DNA of 64,000 nucleotides from Nostoc sp. NIES-4103 (lineage in GTDB: Bacteria > Cyanobacteriota > Cyanobacteriia > Cyanobacteriales > Nostocaceae), in contig NZ_AP018288.1 in assembly GCF_002368335.1 (NCBI RefSeq), positions 7,150,371 through 7,214,370 on the forward strand, read 5' to 3'. The notes below the pieces were generated by a model. The model searched no databases and was not told the DNA's origin. It saw only the letters and a list, made by a program, of their open reading frames with translations. The position numbers were made by a program, and so were the translations under genes. How positions within the stretch are numbered: the first letter of the stretch is position 1; each line of letters opens with the position of its first letter. Positions 54,923 to 64,000 of the stretch are shown here, piece by piece.

Positions 54923-55058
54923 TACCATTTCACGAAATATCTGATACAGATACATGGGTAGGGGCGTACAGCTGTACGCCCCTACAGCCGCTTCATGTGT
55001 TGCAAATATTTTTGGAATTGGTATAAGGAGAAATCATCATTAGATTTCTGGATAAATT

Positions 55059-55087
55059 AGTCGGGGACAGTTTCTCCGACTTTTTTT
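55059..55087 (+). terminator. Intrinsic terminator after the Rpn-like gene
   Basis: AGTCGG and CCGACT form a stem extended by GGGA...TCTCC-type pairs, followed by a run of seven T. It ends 37 bp before the convergent sspC stop codon. Confidence 0.75.
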
Positions 55088-55123
55088 AAACAAAATTTAG
55101 ATTTAATATAAATAATGCCTCTT

Positions 55124-58100
55124 TTAACCAAAGCTTTTGCCTTTGATACTTTCATCAGATCGCTTGTCTTCAATTTTAGTAATTGTCTCTGGCAAATCAG
55201 AATTTAAAATCCGTTCACTCAACTTTGCTAAAATCGCTTGTCGTAACTGCTGATCATCAGGTAATTGATCGAGAATTTTGTCAACTATCTCCTCAACCTG
55301 CGACTCTCTGCCATGATCTACCCATACCATTTTATTGATTTCCTGACCATCGGGACGAGTCATGGTAATCCGTCGCGCTTCAAAACCTTCGCCTTTGGCG
55401 GCGACTTCCTTTTGCAAAGCTTCCAGATTCTTAAACCGTCGCACCAAATCGGCTAACTTCATCTCGAATGCGATCGCGTCTTCATCTGTCCATGATTCAG
55501 CTGGTTTATCCGCTACAATCATCACCAAAGCTTCCAACCACTGAGAATCACTCTTTGTTTCATCCGATGCTGCGCGAATAAACCGTTTTAGTAGAGGTTC
55601 AATACATTTTCCCGCTAAATAATTCGCCCTTACTCGCAAATCTTCTCTAAGTTTTGTTTCCTGACTCCTCACCCCAAAGCCTTCATAAATTAGTTTTTGA
55701 CAATCACTCAATAAATGATCATAAGCTGTATGAATCTCTCTCAGGGCATGAACTAACTTAGTACGTAAAGTTTTCGCTGTTACCCCATCATCTCCTGCTT
55801 CAGTCCCAATAGAAGGTAAATTACAAGCTGCTGGTAAAGCTTTAAACAACAATTCATCAGGTTCAACAGTAGTTTGTAATGCCTTTAAAATTGCTCTGGG
55901 TTCATCTGCAAGCCGTCGAGTTTGTTGAGTATATTTAGGCAGTTTTTTGACAAATTGATAAAGAGGAGTAACCACTGTTAACAGAGTTGCATTACGCACT
56001 TTACTCAATTTTTTTAACTGGGGATTGCGTAATATAGCTTCTAATTCTTTGAAAACTTCCGCCCTTAACCCAACTACTGCAAAATACTTCACAGCAAATC
56101 GTTCAGGATATTTTACTAATAATTCAAAATGTTCGGTTCCTAATACGGGAATAAATGTCCCGTCTTGATAAAGTCCTAAATCATCAGCATGATACAACAG
56201 TACCGCAGCTAAAATCACCGGAATTGCACCTTGTTTCACACCGTAGGGAGGTGCTGCTAAATATTGATATAGTAAATCAAAGCTTTGGCTTGTTTCTGTT
56301 GCTGCTAAACAAAAATCCTCAACTGCTTCCCACAGAGAATTCAAACCCGAATTTTCTAATGGTGGATAAAAATCCCAATAATCATCTTCTTGATGATGAA
56401 TCCCTGTTTGTTCTAACAGAGAATAATACATACTTACTTCAGGGCCATAACCTTCTAAGCCTAATTTTTCTTCATTTTGATGTTCTAACATCGCCTGAAT
56501 CAATTCTCGTCTAGCTTTTACTCCTTGAGAGGTTAAATCTCGACGGTTAATTAATTCATTCCATAAAATTGGACTGCAATGATAGACGCGATCGCAAATA
56601 TCAGAAAGCTTACTATTAAAGTCAGTAATGTTGTTGAGTCTTTCGACTTCTCCTTGAATCCAACATTGCTGATTTGCCCCTATACTGAAGGATTGATTCA
56701 GAGTTTCATCTAAAAATACTTCAGCTTCTTTAGCGCGATAATTTACTTCTTTTCTCGCTACCCCGTCAGTTTGCAACTCTCTTGCTATTTTTTTGATATT
56801 ATTTAAAGCGACAAATTCTAAAGTACGAATTCGCAAAATATCTAAGTTAGCTGCACTCAAAATTACCAATGGTTTTCCATCGGTAGTTGTGGAAGGTACA
56901 GCAGTAGGATTTTCTTCATCTACCCAATATCCGACAAAACCATCTGCATCTACGCTACTACAATGTAATTGTGTCAAATCTTGGGAATTATCTAAATAAT
57001 GGCGTTCAAAATAACGTAAAGTTCCCTTTTGATAACTGTGACGTTGGGCGACTAAAGGTTTGAGAGGACGGTAGACAGTTAACAGTTTAACTAAAGGCGA
57101 TCGCTCTTGTTCTATATATGTACTTAACTCATTGTCAACATTAAAATCAGAACCTTGCCAAATCCGCAATTCATTCAGTTGACGACGATGAGTAATTAGG
57201 TTTATTTTTAACAGTTGATCAATAATTTGTTGCCAATAATTAATCTGGGTTTGGGAAGGGCGATCGCACATGGCTAGAGATACTAAACTTCGAGTCGCCC
57301 TCAATGAACCTATAACTGTAATTAAGTTCAAAATACCAATAGTTTTTAGTACCCTTAGACTATCTTCTTCTAAACGGTTAGTAGCATCACTAATTAAATC
57401 TTGAACTTCTACCCATCTTTGCAAATTAGGACGAGAAGCTAAACCCATTCCTGCGGCTTCGATAAAATAGTCATAAACTCTATCTAATTTCAGACTTGGT
57501 AAATGATCATCTTTCACCGTTACTTCTTCTAAGAAATTACGAAATGATAAAGGTTCTCTACTAGTTAAAAATGTGAATAAAGAACGGTCATTTTGAGCAT
57601 AACGTTGACACAGTGTTGGTAACACCAAAGCAGATAAAGGATGTAGAGGATAAACTGCTTTGATAACTTCATTATTTACTTCTTCATCAACGATTGTTGA
57701 TTCTAAATTTTGAAACCACTCCTCAGAGTAATTACGAATGGCACAACTTATTGCATCTGCTGCTGAAGAGTCAATTGCTTGACCAATTAAACTCATCATT
57801 TGTCCAGATGATTCAGTAAAAGCAATATCCTCAAACCGTCCCTGAATCTTCGCCCATTCATTTCGTTGAACTGTTGCTAATCTTTGACTATACTCTGCAA
57901 AAGCTTGATGTAAAATACCTAAAATATAAATAGGAGTTTTGCTATTTTTTGGTAATTCAGCTAATTGTTGTAAAAGATATAAATCTTCATCTCCTTGAAC
58001 ATGAGCAGTATACTCTAAATTCTTACCCAGTTCATCAATAATAATAAAAATTCCAGTTTGAGATTCCTTGGCTACTTCTAACACCAAATTAGGAATTTCT

Positions 58101-58633
58101 TTACTATCAACTTTTCCTCCATCATTAATTTCTGCTTCTAAATCTACCAACTGACGAACAACATTAATTTTGTTCCTTTGGGTAGCAGTCCAAAAACTTT
58201 CAACACCTATTAACAAAGCCCTAATAATGGTATGACTGATCGGTTCTCTTTGTCCCGTAGCCACAGCCCTAATTAATCCAGTAGGGTTAATTTTGTCTTG
58301 AATTAATTGATAAATATCATTATCTTTACCTAATTTACTTTCAGCTATTGCTAAAGCTTTAACGTACATTTTATTTTGAGAATTAGCACATAGCGAGATT
58401 AAATAATGAGCAAAAGCAGATTTACCCGTACCATAGACACTGGTTAATGTCCAAGCTCTATTTGCTTCATCATTGTGAAAACTATTTACAATACGTTTTA
58501 TAGATTCTATTGCTCTTTTAGTTAACACATAACCTTCTAAAGCTTCTACACTGTCTAAATCTCTTTCCAAATTAATTGAACGAGAATAACGGCGTTGGAG
58601 ATTGAAATAATGGGATAGCTTTTTATTAGTCAT
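55124..58633 (-). CDS. sspC: Large P-loop ATPase, SspC-like
   Basis: The 1169 aa have a Walker A LTSVYGTGKSAF (about 63-74) and a Walker B GIFIIIDELGKNLEY (about 195-209). The rest is helical with no recognised nuclease or methylase domain; the C-terminal third is Glu/Arg/Lys rich. The protein stands 16 bp after the DUF4007 gene, exactly the SspB-SspC order of phosphorothioation operons, and is the expected ATPase that drives nicking and sulfur insertion. It is larger than I would expect for SspC, so some divergence or extra domain is possible. Confidence 0.78.
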   Translation of the reverse strand: MTNKKLSHYFNLQRRYSRSINLERDLDSVEALEGYVLTKRAIESIKRIVNSFHNDEANRAWTLTSVYGTGKSAFAHYLISLCANSQNKMYVKALAIAESKLGKDNDIYQLIQDKINPTGLIRAVATGQREPISHTIIRALLIGVESFWTATQRNKINVVRQLVDLEAEINDGGKVDSKEIPNLVLEVAKESQTGIFIIIDELGKNLEYTAHVQGDEDLYLLQQLAELPKNSKTPIYILGILHQAFAEYSQRLATVQRNEWAKIQGRFEDIAFTESSGQMMSLIGQAIDSSAADAISCAIRNYSEEWFQNLESTIVDEEVNNEVIKAVYPLHPLSALVLPTLCQRYAQNDRSLFTFLTSREPLSFRNFLEEVTVKDDHLPSLKLDRVYDYFIEAAGMGLASRPNLQRWVEVQDLISDATNRLEEDSLRVLKTIGILNLITVIGSLRATRSLVSLAMCDRPSQTQINYWQQIIDQLLKINLITHRRQLNELRIWQGSDFNVDNELSTYIEQERSPLVKLLTVYRPLKPLVAQRHSYQKGTLRYFERHYLDNSQDLTQLHCSSVDADGFVGYWVDEENPTAVPSTTTDGKPLVILSAANLDILRIRTLEFVALNNIKKIARELQTDGVARKEVNYRAKEAEVFLDETLNQSFSIGANQQCWIQGEVERLNNITDFNSKLSDICDRVYHCSPILWNELINRRDLTSQGVKARRELIQAMLEHQNEEKLGLEGYGPEVSMYYSLLEQTGIHHQEDDYWDFYPPLENSGLNSLWEAVEDFCLAATETSQSFDLLYQYLAAPPYGVKQGAIPVILAAVLLYHADDLGLYQDGTFIPVLGTEHFELLVKYPERFAVKYFAVVGLRAEVFKELEAILRNPQLKKLSKVRNATLLTVVTPLYQFVKKLPKYTQQTRRLADEPRAILKALQTTVEPDELLFKALPAACNLPSIGTEAGDDGVTAKTLRTKLVHALREIHTAYDHLLSDCQKLIYEGFGVRSQETKLREDLRVRANYLAGKCIEPLLKRFIRAASDETKSDSQWLEALVMIVADKPAESWTDEDAIAFEMKLADLVRRFKNLEALQKEVAAKGEGFEARRITMTRPDGQEINKMVWVDHGRESQVEEIVDKILDQLPDDQQLRQAILAKLSERILNSDLPETITKIEDKRSDESIKGKSFG

Positions 58634-58649
58634 TTTTTTACTTATTTGA

Positions 58650-59606
58650 TCAAGAATTATAATATTGCTCTAAAATTTTTTCAGCTAAAATCTCTGGTTG
58701 CTCATTAAAGGATAACTGAATTAATCCGGCAGTATCAGAAAGAATTATCGTCTCAAATTTTTTAGCAACTGACTCAATAGCTTCACATAAAATATTTTCC
58801 GTCAATTTAAATACCATCCCTGGACTACCTTCATCATAAAGTAGGCTAGGAATATTAATAGTTTCTATTTTATTTCTTCCTTGACTTACCCAACTAGCGT
58901 ATTCTAAACAACTTGCAACTATGATTTCTGCTGGTAAATTAGCCTTTATTCCAACTTTAAACTGATAATTTTTACCAAACTGTCTAATTAAACCTAGTTC
59001 GTTAAAAGGACAATCAATAGAATCTTCAATGGGAGTATTATCTCTAATTAAATCTTGTGTGGAATACATTCTTAAAATACAATTTACATCTTTAATAAAA
59101 GAAGATTCAGCAATAGTTTTATTGAAATTACTGATATAATCTTTCAATCCAGCTAAAATATCTTCTTTTGTAAACTCTAAATCCCTAAATACATTAAAAA
59201 TATAATACCAAGCAGCAGCTTCACAAGTAGGTTTTAACAAATTCCAATGTAACAACCATAATGATGCTGGATCTTCTAAATAAGAGTCCCATCCATTATT
59301 TCCTAAAAGTTTTTCTCCAAATGTTGTTGGGACATTATTTTTATCAATAATTTTGAAAGCAGTACACCAATAACGAATAGCACGTACCATATTTTTACCA
59401 ACACCTAAACATACAGGTGCATCATCCTGTAAAAAAATACCCGGATTTTTACTAGCTGCATCAAATCCCTTTTTCAACCACCCAAAACGAGGATGAAAAG
59501 TTTCATGGTTAGCAAATACTGGATTTACTGGATTTTCAAGTTGTTTTTGGCTCACGAGAGGATGGATATAATAACTATTTTCGTTATTATGACTCAAAAT
59601 ATACAA
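58650..59606 (-). CDS. sspB: DUF4007 protein, SspB-like nickase
   Basis: The DUF4007 opening is clear: NHETFHPRFGWLKKGFDAAS, VCLGVGKNMVRAIRYWCTAF, then FGEKLLGNNGWDSYLEDPAS and LWLLHWNLL. SspB is the nicking component that makes the single-strand break for sulfur insertion. No ATG opens the frame: TTG at 59606 is the longest option, and GTG near 59555 (VSQKQLENPVNP) would also leave the domain whole. It is the first gene of the sspB-sspC pair, with 16 bp to the next. Confidence 0.85.
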   Translation of the reverse strand: MYILSHNNENSYYIHPLVSQKQLENPVNPVFANHETFHPRFGWLKKGFDAASKNPGIFLQDDAPVCLGVGKNMVRAIRYWCTAFKIIDKNNVPTTFGEKLLGNNGWDSYLEDPASLWLLHWNLLKPTCEAAAWYYIFNVFRDLEFTKEDILAGLKDYISNFNKTIAESSFIKDVNCILRMYSTQDLIRDNTPIEDSIDCPFNELGLIRQFGKNYQFKVGIKANLPAEIIVASCLEYASWVSQGRNKIETINIPSLLYDEGSPGMVFKLTENILCEAIESVAKKFETIILSDTAGLIQLSFNEQPEILAEKILEQYYNS

Positions 59607-59835
59607 AATTTAATTAATTCAATAAAAATATTTATATTTGTTTCTGATAACAAGTTGGTATTCCAGATATTTAAGCAAAAACTATAAACTAAATCTGTGT
59701 GAATCAAAATACAAATATACCTTTGAATTTGTTTTTTTGATTACTGCCTTAATAGTATTCAACTGAAAGTAACCCACAACTTTATTAGTAATATCAATTC
59801 TCTGGGAAGCTGCATATTATTTTGACCCCTCCCAA

Positions 59836-59856
59836 CCTCCCCTTACCAAGGGGAGG
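59836..59856. repeat. Perfect hairpin CCTCCCCTT-acc-AAGGGGAGG
   Basis: A 9-bp stem with a 3-base loop. It belongs to the common CCCCTCC...GGAGGGG repeat type of this genome. Confidence 0.55.
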
Positions 59857-60118
59857 TGCCGCAGGCGGTGGGGTTCTTTCTATGCGTCTTCATATGGGAA
59901 TGGTATAATTAGCTTAAAAGCAGATTAGCCATAATGAAATCATACTCAATAATACCTTTTATGTTGAGTTAAACAAACTTCACTACTATAGTAGATTGAT
60001 TTCTATCTTTCAAAAATCAGCAGCTAAAATCGGAATTGTCATACAACAGGCAAAATAGCTGATTCCAGGTAGCCGAGAAGAGAAAGCGAAAGATTAGCGT
60101 TACCCCAACAAAGTTGCC

Positions 60119-60143
60119 GTAGGCATCACAGCCTACCTTTTTT
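60119..60143 (+). terminator. Terminator hairpin without a preceding gene
   Basis: GTAGGC, six-base loop, GCCTAC, then CTTTTTT. The preceding ~110 bases (60010-60118) may be a small RNA. Confidence 0.65.
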
Positions 60144-60266
60144 ACTAAAAAACCTGATTGACAAGATGCCGAACCTTGAAAATAGAATTAAGTTAATACT
60201 AGTACCACGGTTGATGCCTGTAAAAAGCTACTGTACAGATGATAAATTTTTGTAACTCTATTAAAT

Positions 60267-60339
<73 letters not shown>

Positions 60340-60618
60340 TTAACCACACGATTTATAATATTAGCATATCCTTTATTGATAAGGCAAGACCAAACCCAAA
60401 AAACAAGTAAACTTGATCAACTGACGCTACTTAATATTTATTTTACCTGTAGCTGCTGTAGTTTATTATTTGACGATCGCAGTAGCTCTTGGGTTTTGAG
60501 ATCAGCTGCGGTTTTGAGTGCTAAGGTTTGTTTGACTGGGAATCTACTCTAACTGATTGAGTGCTGAACGCCAGGCTGCGATCGCACTACGTTTATGTGT
60601 TATTGTTGAAGCCCGATG

Positions 60619-60650
60619 TCTAGATACTATTTTTGAACGCAACTTAGTAT
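60619..60650. repeat. Solo end of the ATACTAAGTTGCG element
   Basis: TAGATACTATTTTTGAACGC and the adjoining AACTTAGTAT match the right end of the element at 43975-44080 with one difference. No partner end was found nearby. Confidence 0.6.
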
Positions 60651-60783
60651 CAGCGCCAAAAAATTACATAAAATCCTATGTAATAATTTTATCCCTCTTG
60701 GTATATAACTCTGGTTAGTTCAACAGCGCAGCAGATTATAGTTACTATTTATAAGGAAATAAGAAAGACTTTATATAAATAGA

Positions 60784-61560
60784 ATGCCAACTGCCCTTAT
60801 TACTGGTGCTTCTAGTGGCATCGGCAAAGCCTTTGCCGAAGAACTAGCTGCATATCAAACAAATCTTGTTCTAGTTTCTCGTTCTGAAGAAAAACTTAAT
60901 CAACTAGCAAAAAAATTACAAGAAAAATACAACATTCAAGTAGACGTTATAGTTAAAGACCTTACCGAACCTAATGCAGCTGCTACTGTATTTGATGCCA
61001 CTAAAGCCAAGGGATTAACAATTGATTTATTAATCAATAATGCTGGTTTCGGTGACTATGGAGATTTTGCTGAAAGCGACAGAGAACGGCAAATTAAAAT
61101 TGTACAATTAAACATTTTGGCATTGGTAGATTTAACCCATCATTTTCTGCCTCTAATGCGACAACGACGTTCCGGCAGCATTATTAACTTATCGTCAATT
61201 ACTGCATTTCAACCAATGCCATACCTTTCTGTTTATGCAGCAAGTAAAGCATTCATTGTTAGTTTTAGTCAAGCACTGTGGGCTGAAAATCGTTCCTATG
61301 GTGTTCGTGTTCTCGTTGCTTGTCCTGGACCAATAGAAACCAACTTTTTTACCGAAGCTAATTTTCCTCCGGCTTTGGCAGGCAGCACAAATCAAATGTT
61401 TACTAGTGAAGAAGTAGCACGTGAATCCTTAAAAGCTTTGGAAAATTGGCAGCCAAATGTCGTGATTGGTGACTTTACCACACAAATTAGAACCGTATTA
61501 GCTCGCATAGTACCACGAAAAATATTACTGCAAATGTTAGTGAAAAAGTTTAAAGTCTAA
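60784..61560 (+). CDS. Short-chain dehydrogenase/reductase (DltE/YqjQ type)
   Basis: The 258 aa carry the NAD(P)-binding TGASSGIGKAFAEELA, the NNAGFGDYG motif, the catalytic Ser in IINLSSITAF and YAASKAF with the Tyr-Lys pair. Typical length for a classical SDR. Substrate not predictable. Monocistronic. Confidence 0.94.
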   Translation: MPTALITGASSGIGKAFAEELAAYQTNLVLVSRSEEKLNQLAKKLQEKYNIQVDVIVKDLTEPNAAATVFDATKAKGLTIDLLINNAGFGDYGDFAESDRERQIKIVQLNILALVDLTHHFLPLMRQRRSGSIINLSSITAFQPMPYLSVYAASKAFIVSFSQALWAENRSYGVRVLVACPGPIETNFFTEANFPPALAGSTNQMFTSEEVARESLKALENWQPNVVIGDFTTQIRTVLARIVPRKILLQMLVKKFKV

Positions 61561-61660
61561 TTGAGGGGGATGAGGGGGATGAGGAAGATGAGGGAGATGA
61601 GGGAGATGGGGAGAAGTTACTAAATTTCCAATGCCCTATGCCCAATGCCCTATGCCCTAC

Positions 61661-62203
61661 TTAGTTATTTTGATTTTTAATAACTTTACCTGGACTAGTA
61701 AAAGAAATTCCTTGCTGATAGTCAGTACCAATCATCACTGCTTCTACTACAGGCTCAGAAATTTTTGTTTTAGCTACCCACTCTACAATAAAGTTTGCTC
61801 CTAAACCTCCAGTAGTGTCATTTCTATCCACAAAAAAGTCTGTTGAAGCTAAGGCATCAAGTTGAATAGGTTGCTGCAAATACTGCTTAACTAACTTACC
61901 TTCTGAGTTATAGTAGCGCACAGAAGTAATAATCAAAGAATTGTTCAAATCTGTATTACGAATGCTGAGTGTCACCGCTAAATTGAAAATTTCCTGCCGA
62001 TTGTAATGATAGATATGGGAATAAACGGGAACATATATAGTTTGTCCCATTGCTATTTGGAAGTTTTTATCCAGAGTGACTAACTTTTGAGATGGAGTTG
62101 GTTGAATAGTATCAGATTGTGCCTTTGGTGGAATTTTCGATGATTCACAAGATGCAATCACAATCACAGCAATTGCCAAATAAAGATGTGGGTAAAGCTT
62201 CAT
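61661..62203 (-). CDS. DUF3124 lipoprotein
   Basis: The 180 aa begin with a lipoprotein signal (LYLAIAVIVIASC, Cys19). The mature domain is the DUF3124 beta fold (MGQTIYVPVYSHIYHYNRQ, NLAVTLSIRNTDLNNSLIIT, FFVDRNDTTGGLGANFIVEW). Function unknown. 42 bp after the S4 gene on the same strand. Confidence 0.88.
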   Translation of the reverse strand: MKLYPHLYLAIAVIVIASCESSKIPPKAQSDTIQPTPSQKLVTLDKNFQIAMGQTIYVPVYSHIYHYNRQEIFNLAVTLSIRNTDLNNSLIITSVRYYNSEGKLVKQYLQQPIQLDALASTDFFVDRNDTTGGLGANFIVEWVAKTKISEPVVEAVMIGTDYQQGISFTSPGKVIKNQNN

Positions 62204-62245
62204 TTAAATTATTTACAGCCTTCAAAACTCCTAACTTTTTACTTG

Positions 62246-63025
62246 TTACATATATCTTGTTAATTGAACTCGATAACGGTCTTTTTTAGTAACTGCAATT
62301 TCACCAACTTCCAAACGTCCTTTACTGCGAATGGCGATTAAGTCCCCTGATTTCACTTGAGAACTAGCTTGAGTGACTTCTTTCCAGTTGACACGGACAT
62401 CACCACTATCGATTAAATCAACCATTTTGCTACGGGACATACCAAAACCAGCAGATGCGATCGCGTCTAATCGCAAAGAAGCCTCCACAGTCGTTAGTTC
62501 TTTCTTCTTCGGTTCCCGAACCTTTAACTCGTTGATATCAATCGGCTGAGTTTTCACTGGTACCGATCGCACTTGTTTAAGATTCATTTCAAGAAATTCT
62601 GCCAACTCTGGTGCTACGATTGCCTGCGCTCCTCTCTCTCCCAGTACAATGATGTCTCCTGTCTTCTCGCGGACAATTCCCGTTCCCAACATTGCGCCTA
62701 AAAAGTCGCGGTGAGTGGCAGTATCAAACAGGAAATTACCAGCGATTTCCAGCGCTATAAGGGCGACTTGAGATTGATCTAGAGGCATTTGGTCACGAGC
62801 GATCGCAATTCTTTGCCGTTCCGCTTGCGGATATCCACCCCACGCCACTAATTGCACTTCTGTTAACCGATTGAAAACCCGTTGTATTTCTGCCAATTCT
62901 GGAGGAGACAGAAAATCTGTCAAAACTACTTCCCAAGTTTTGATAGCTTGCTCTGCCTGATCAATGACACGAGCTACAGTTTCTCGGTTTTCTACACCCT
63001 TTAAAAGTTCTTCTCTTGGTAACAT
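62246..63025 (-). CDS. Photosystem II S4 domain protein (YlmH-like)
   Basis: 259 aa from the ATG at 63025; a TTG two codons upstream is possible. The N-terminal ~180 residues match the YlmH-type fold (FLSPPELAEIQRVFNRLTEV, LGAMLGTGIVREKTGDIIVL). The C-terminal S4 RNA-binding domain is SLRLDAIASAGFGMSRSKMV, then LIDSGDVRVNW. This cyanobacterial/plant form has been named photosystem II S4 protein; its exact role is unsettled. Confidence 0.9.
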   Translation of the reverse strand: MLPREELLKGVENRETVARVIDQAEQAIKTWEVVLTDFLSPPELAEIQRVFNRLTEVQLVAWGGYPQAERQRIAIARDQMPLDQSQVALIALEIAGNFLFDTATHRDFLGAMLGTGIVREKTGDIIVLGERGAQAIVAPELAEFLEMNLKQVRSVPVKTQPIDINELKVREPKKKELTTVEASLRLDAIASAGFGMSRSKMVDLIDSGDVRVNWKEVTQASSQVKSGDLIAIRSKGRLEVGEIAVTKKDRYRVQLTRYM

Positions 63026-63163
63026 CGTCAAAAGTTAGGAGTTAGAAGCTAAAAGTTAAAAGTTAGGAGTTAAAAGTTAGGAGTTATTTTTTATTCTCCT
63101 CATCCCCCTCATCCCCCTCATCCCCCCTGCTCCCCTGCTCCCCTACTCCCCTACATAAAGTAC

Positions 63164-63661
63164 TTATTGCTCAGCGTAACCCTGAATATTCTCCGGCTCA
63201 AACTGGCGTAAAATCCTGGTTGCTTGCCTAGTTAGGGTTTCTGAACCCTGAACTACAACTATGTATTTACCAGCTTCTAAGCGGTTGCGGTAGGGTAAAG
63301 CATCACCACTGCCTACAACTAGACCAACTCCACCACCAACAAAAACACTTCCCATCCCGCCACTAGCAGCGCCCAGCAATCCCCCAATAATATGATTACC
63401 AATTTCACCAGCCCAGGCAAAGGTATCTAAACCAGTGATCACGCTGAAGGTAAAACCTGCGAAAAAGCCGAATGGTATCAACCAGAATGCCATGAGCCGC
63501 GCTTGCTTTTTGGCCTGTTCCCTGGGGTCAATCAAGCCAAACTCGTCAGCACTTTTATACCCCTTGCCTAAGATAGTACTATTTATGCCTTCTTTTTCTA
63601 AGGCTAAGTAAGCAGCTTCGGCTTGGATGCGATTTTGTAATACGGCAACAAGGTAATTCAT
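63164..63661 (-). CDS. Membrane protein of the general-stress (glycine-zipper) type
   Basis: About 165 aa from the ATG at 63661 (MNYLVAVLQNRIQAEAAYLA). An upstream start at 63757 adds residues with no family support. A small ferredoxin-like N-domain, two hydrophobic helices (LMAFWLIPFGFFAGFTFSVI) and a Gly-rich hairpin (IIGGLLGAASGGMGSVFVGG) are visible. The C-terminal YIVVVQGSETLTRQATRIL resembles the N-terminal fold. Function unknown. Confidence 0.8.
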   Translation of the reverse strand: MNYLVAVLQNRIQAEAAYLALEKEGINSTILGKGYKSADEFGLIDPREQAKKQARLMAFWLIPFGFFAGFTFSVITGLDTFAWAGEIGNHIIGGLLGAASGGMGSVFVGGGVGLVVGSGDALPYRNRLEAGKYIVVVQGSETLTRQATRILRQFEPENIQGYAEQ

Positions 63662-63824
63662 GTTCACGTTTCTTAACAGCGTATCCGTGCTGATTGAATC
63701 TAATGTTGTGCCTAGTTTCAGGTTATCAGCTACAGACAGGACACAAGGGTAAATCAATTTAAAATTTAAAATTTTAGATTTTGATCCCCATTTCCCTATC
63801 CTCCCACATCCCCAGGTGAAGATA

Positions 63825-64000
63825 TCACTTGAGTGAATCTAATGGCTCACAAAAATTGTTTACGCCTTGCTTGAGGACATATATCAAAACCGGGGTTGCT
63901 AAAATCTTAGGAAATGTGGGCATTGTTTTGAGGTGTTCCATCATCCCAATAAGCGAGCTATTGAGTAAGTCTTCTCGATATTCTTGTTCGCAAATGACTG
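63825..64000 (-). CDS. 3' end of an unrecognised gene cut by the window edge
   Basis: On the minus strand a frame is open from the window edge (codon at 63998) to a TGA at 63825-63827, giving 57 residues (REDLLNSSLIGMMEHLKTMP, ILATPVLIYVLKQGVNNFCE). The amphipathic, non-repetitive sequence looks like a real protein C-terminus. Family not recognised. Confidence 0.55.
   Translation of the reverse strand, partial: VICEQEYREDLLNSSLIGMMEHLKTMPTFPKILATPVLIYVLKQGVNNFCEPLDSLK

Larger units (their letters stand above)
59607..60266. other. Spacer upstream of the island, with hairpins and a possible small RNA
   Basis: No protein gene seen. It holds an AT-rich promoter zone for sspB, a perfect CCTCCCCTT / AAGGGGAGG hairpin (59836-59856), and a plus-strand terminator at 60119-60143 with no coding gene before it. 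Confidence 0.5.

Overview
The window looks like a filamentous, Nostoc-type cyanobacterium. Reasons: abundant GCGATCGC (HIP1) palindromes inside and between genes; small families known from cyanobacteria (DUF1815, DUF1825, DUF2839, DUF3124, the photosystem II S4 protein); many Uma2, DUF29, CHAT/TPR and PPC-type proteins; and intergenic heptamer repeats and palindromic elements of the kind found in heterocystous strains.

Layout. 1-417: wreck of a four-helix-bundle (S23) gene split by a 76-bp insertion. 438-6291 (minus): chaperone-usher pilus operon (two pilin-like subunits, chaperone, usher), preceded by a 906-aa PPC/ELWxxDGT protein. 10.3-16.4 kb: orphan RppB-like kinase, secreted protein with a duplicated Cys motif, TPR protein, sigma-like protein, glyoxalase-fold protein, DUF29. 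16.5-21.8 kb: CHAT protease-like/TPR protein with two unrecognised minus-strand genes. 22-43.9 kb: mostly housekeeping (lysS, M48 peptidase, degenerate DinG-like protein, pyrF, tyrS, PBP1A, lepB, PHP) mixed with conserved hypotheticals and two long non-coding stretches around a DUF1815 gene.

44.3-59.6 kb is the most interesting part. It is a minus-strand island that reads as a DNA phosphorothioation defence system of the Ssp type: cysteine desulfurase (SspA-like), DUF4007 protein (SspB-like), large P-loop ATPase (SspC-like), PAPS-reductase-like ATP pyrophosphatase (SspD-like) and a DUF262/DUF1524 restriction effector (SspE-like). Between the SspE-like and SspA-like genes lie a DEAH helicase and a GHKL ATPase, translationally coupled to each other, plus a small protein/HNH pair. 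A cassette of foreign-looking genes and a MITE separates the sspC and sspD homologues. The likely logic is sulfur mobilisation, DNA nicking and sulfur insertion (A-D), then a nuclease that reads the mark (E). The helicase/GHKL pair may be a second effector arm.

59.6-64 kb: a non-coding stretch with a possible small RNA, tRNA-Val(GAC), an SDR oxidoreductase, a DUF3124 lipoprotein, the PSII S4 protein, a glycine-zipper-like membrane protein and the 3' end of one more gene. Several MITE families with terminal inverted repeats, two of them with clear target-site duplications, are scattered through the window.
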